Source: DASZHJ01 sp035581425
Lineage (GTDB): Bacteria; Pseudomonadota; Alphaproteobacteria; ATCC43930; CGMCC-115725
Length of the DNA stretch: 33,991 nt
Direction of reading: 5' to 3'
NCBI GenBank assembly: GCA_035581425.1
Contig: DATJVP010000093.1
Span: forward strand, 1-33,991
In this document: positions 32,316 through 33,991 of the stretch, in pieces
How positions within the stretch are numbered: the first letter of the stretch is position 1
How the letters are laid out: each line of letters starts with the position of its first letter
The notes under the pieces: generated by a model
Told to the model about the DNA's origin: nothing
Seen by the model: only the letters and a program-made list of their open reading frames with translations
The model's database searches: none
Program-made: the position numbers and the translations under genes

Positions 32316-33014
32316 TCATCGGCTCGGCCGACGCTCTGCGCCGGCGAACCCTGCGGCCTCCGTCACCAGGTGCAGCATCAGCGCTGCCGCCACCAACGGG
32401 GCCGCCAGATTGACGACGGGCAGGGAGAGGAGGGCTGCGATCGCCGTGCCCGCGAGGAGCCAGCGACCACGGCGCTCGCGCCAGAGCGCCCCTGCTGCGA
32501 CGCCGTCGAGCCGGCGAAGCGCGACCAAATCGAAATATTCCCGGCCCAGAAGATACCCGTTGAGAAGGTAAAAAAGAAACAGGTTTATTGCTGGAATCAG
32601 CAAATAAATCGGCAAGGCCAGGAGGTTCAGCGCGAGCGTGAGGCCGAGGAGGCGTAGCCCACTCACGAGCGAGGCGCCGAAGGACATGCCGAGCGAAGGT
32701 GGGAGCGTCGGATAGTGCTGGCTCTCGAGTCGCCGCAGCACCGGCTCGAGAAAAAGACTCAATATCGTCGTCGCGACTCCCGGGAAAAGCAGCCAGGCGA
32801 GGCCCAGCACGGCGAGGTTGCCGAGGATCTCGATGGGCCAGCGAAACCACCAGTGGTCGCTGACGCGCGCCCAGGAGACACCGTAATTTACGCCGAGGAG
32901 AAGCAGGACGAAGACCGCGACGGCGCCGACGATGCTGAAGATGAGCGCGTGGCGCTGCGCCGGGGCGAGCGCGTCTTCGAAGGCGAGACCGACCGTCTTG
33001 AGGAGCGAGCGCAT
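32316..33014 (-). CDS. EI24/CysZ-like membrane protein
   Basis: 232 residues, ATG at 33014, with hydrophobic segments near ALIFSIVGAVAVFVLLLLG, ILGNLAVLGLAWLLF, SGLRLLGLTLALNLLALPIY and AGTAIAALLSLPVVNLAAP. The block LLNGYLLGREYFDLVALRR is typical of EI24 (PF07264), which includes the sulfate permease CysZ. Substrate unknown. Codons at about 32540-32620 are unusually AT-rich. A longer upstream frame overlaps the opposite kinase gene and is rejected. Confidence 0.9.
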   Translation of the reverse strand: MRSLLKTVGLAFEDALAPAQRHALIFSIVGAVAVFVLLLLGVNYGVSWARVSDHWWFRWPIEILGNLAVLGLAWLLFPGVATTILSLFLEPVLRRLESQHYPTLPPSLGMSFGASLVSGLRLLGLTLALNLLALPIYLLIPAINLFLFYLLNGYLLGREYFDLVALRRLDGVAAGALWRERRGRWLLAGTAIAALLSLPVVNLAAPLVAAALMLHLVTEAAGFAGAERRPSR

Positions 33015-33074
33015 GCGAGGTGGACTCGGGATCGACCGGAAGGAGCCACGCTTCTCTCGCGCGGCACCGCCCCT

Positions 33075-33080
33075 TATACT
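33075..33080 (+). promoter_or_regulatory. -10 box of the kinase gene
   Basis: TATACT with a TTCTCT 17 nt upstream (33052-33057) as a weak -35. Transcription would begin about 30 bases before the kinase ATG. Confidence 0.45.
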
Positions 33081-33116
33081 CCGCCCGCCCTCATCAATCC
33101 GAGAGTTCTTCTGCGC

Positions 33117-33991
33117 ATGACCCGTACCGACCACGACGTTCTCGGCATCGGCAATGCCATCGTCGACGTGATCGCGCATGCCGACGACGCCTTTCTGGAG
33201 CGGCGCAGCCTCGTGAAGGGGACGATGCGCATCGTCGGGGCCGCAGACGCCGATCTCCTCTATGGCGAGATGGGGCCGGGGGTCGAGATGTCCGGCGGCT
33301 CCGTTGCCAACACCGTCGCGGGCGTGGCCTCCTTCGGCGGGCGCGCGGCCTATATCGGCCGCATCCGCGACGATCTCCTGGGACGCGTCTTCCGCCACGA
33401 CATCACCGCCGCCGGCGTGACCTACCGGGTGCCCGCAGCGTCTGAGGGTCCCGGCACCGCGCGCTGCCTCATCCTGGTGACGCCGGACGCGCAGCGCACG
33501 ATGAACACCTATCTCGGCGCCTGCGTCGAGCTCGGGCGCGAGGATCTCGACCGCGCTCTCATCGAGAGCGCGGCGATCACATATCTCGAGGGTTACCTCT
33601 TCGATCCCCCGAAGGCGAAGGCGGCGCTCCGCGAGGCCGCTGAGATCGCGCATGCCGCGGGGCGCAAGGTCAGCCTCTCGCTTTCCGATCCCTTCTGCGT
33701 CGAGCGTCACCGAGCGGATTTCCGCGCCCTCGTCGAGGATCAGATCGACGTGCTCTTCGCCAACGAGATCGAGATCTGCTCGCTCTACGAGACTGAGGAT
33801 TTCGAGACGGCCGCGCGGGCCGTGCGCGGCCATTGCGAGATCGCGGTCTTGACGCGGAGCGCCAAGGGCTCGCTCGTGGTCACCGCGGACGGGATCCTGG
33901 AGATCGCGGCCGCCCCCGTCGAGCGCGTCGTCGACACCACCGGCGCCGGCGACCTCTACGCGAGCGGCTTCCTGCATGGGCTGACGCAGGG
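33117..33991 (+). CDS. PfkB-family kinase, adenosine-kinase-like, 3' end cut
   Basis: Phosphotransferase of the ribokinase fold, 291 codons visible; the C-terminus is beyond the right edge. Visible motifs: VLGIGNAIVDVIAH and MSGGSVANTVAGVASFGG at the N-terminus (GG switch), FANEIEICSLYE and the catalytic DTTGAGDLYASGF, which has the active-site Asp. The pattern fits the alphaproteobacterial 'adenosine kinase' group, with sugar kinases as alternatives. ATG at 33117, divergent from the EI24 gene by 102 bases. Confidence 0.92.
   Translation, partial: MTRTDHDVLGIGNAIVDVIAHADDAFLERRSLVKGTMRIVGAADADLLYGEMGPGVEMSGGSVANTVAGVASFGGRAAYIGRIRDDLLGRVFRHDITAAGVTYRVPAASEGPGTARCLILVTPDAQRTMNTYLGACVELGREDLDRALIESAAITYLEGYLFDPPKAKAALREAAEIAHAAGRKVSLSLSDPFCVERHRADFRALVEDQIDVLFANEIEICSLYETEDFETAARAVRGHCEIAVLTRSAKGSLVVTADGILEIAAAPVERVVDTTGAGDLYASGFLHGLTQ

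Overview
The window is chromosomal DNA from a GC-rich alphaproteobacterium. The evidence is the house-keeping cluster fur-olsB-plsC-miaB-phoH-ybeY-corC-lnt-praR-metK-trmB, a Ros/MucR-type regulator, a two-gene ornithine-lipid-type acyltransferase pair, a TIGR02186-type membrane protein and a Nfu-type Fe-S scaffold. The order (Rhodospirillales or Hyphomicrobiales) cannot be fixed from sequence alone. I see no rRNA, tRNA, CRISPR array, insertion sequence, phage or plasmid hallmark. Coding density is very high and no gap exceeds about 250 bases.

Layout. 1-10.4 kb, all minus strand: a compact run from fur down to lnt, with almost every junction overlapping (4-nt NTGA or 8-nt ATGNNTRA overlaps), then praR and metK, each with its own promoter candidate, and trmB, which runs off the left edge. 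10.4-13.4 kb: mucR, rimI, tsaB and nfu on the minus strand, interrupted by a plus-strand D-Ala-D-Ala dipeptidase. 13.4-17.0 kb: a class III nucleotide cyclase facing a Usp / TIGR02186 / TauE-type set. 17.2-20.9 kb: an SDR of the peroxisomal dienoyl-CoA reductase type and a small cupin, facing a large TPR-methyltransferase. 21-26 kb: trpS, murJ, dapB, a DUF2244 protein and nth. 26-31.1 kb: a complete NitT/TauT-type ABC importer with a cupin dioxygenase-like enzyme and a divergent SDR on the same strand, the most system-like accessory block. 31.1-34 kb: a lipoprotein, a bactofilin, an EI24/CysZ-like membrane protein and a PfkB sugar/nucleoside kinase cut by the right edge.

How it works together. 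From general knowledge of alphaproteobacterial genomes, murJ-trpS-usp-nfu-tsaB-rimI-fur-...-lnt-praR-metK-trmB is a recurrent backbone. Here it appears opened by several insertions: methyltransferase/cupin/SDR, TauE-TIGR02186, the cyclase, ddpX and mucR. The backbone covers envelope work (Lnt, MurJ, acyltransferases), tRNA/rRNA maturation (TrmB, MiaB, TsaB, YbeY), iron and Fe-S control (Fur, Nfu, MiaB) and SAM supply (MetK).

The most notable sequence-level observations are: a palindromic repeat that has become 16 in-frame codons of trmB and resembles an intergenic repeat between murJ and dapB; a CTG start for trmB and TTG starts for plsC and rimI, all in NTGA overlaps; a uof-like upstream ORF ending 4 nt before fur; a perfect operator-like palindrome over the predicted mucR start site; and two SDR proteins lacking the canonical catalytic tyrosine. 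I did not find a convincing wholly new system. The ABC importer-cupin-SDR block and the TauE-TIGR02186-Usp block are the best candidates for undescribed function.
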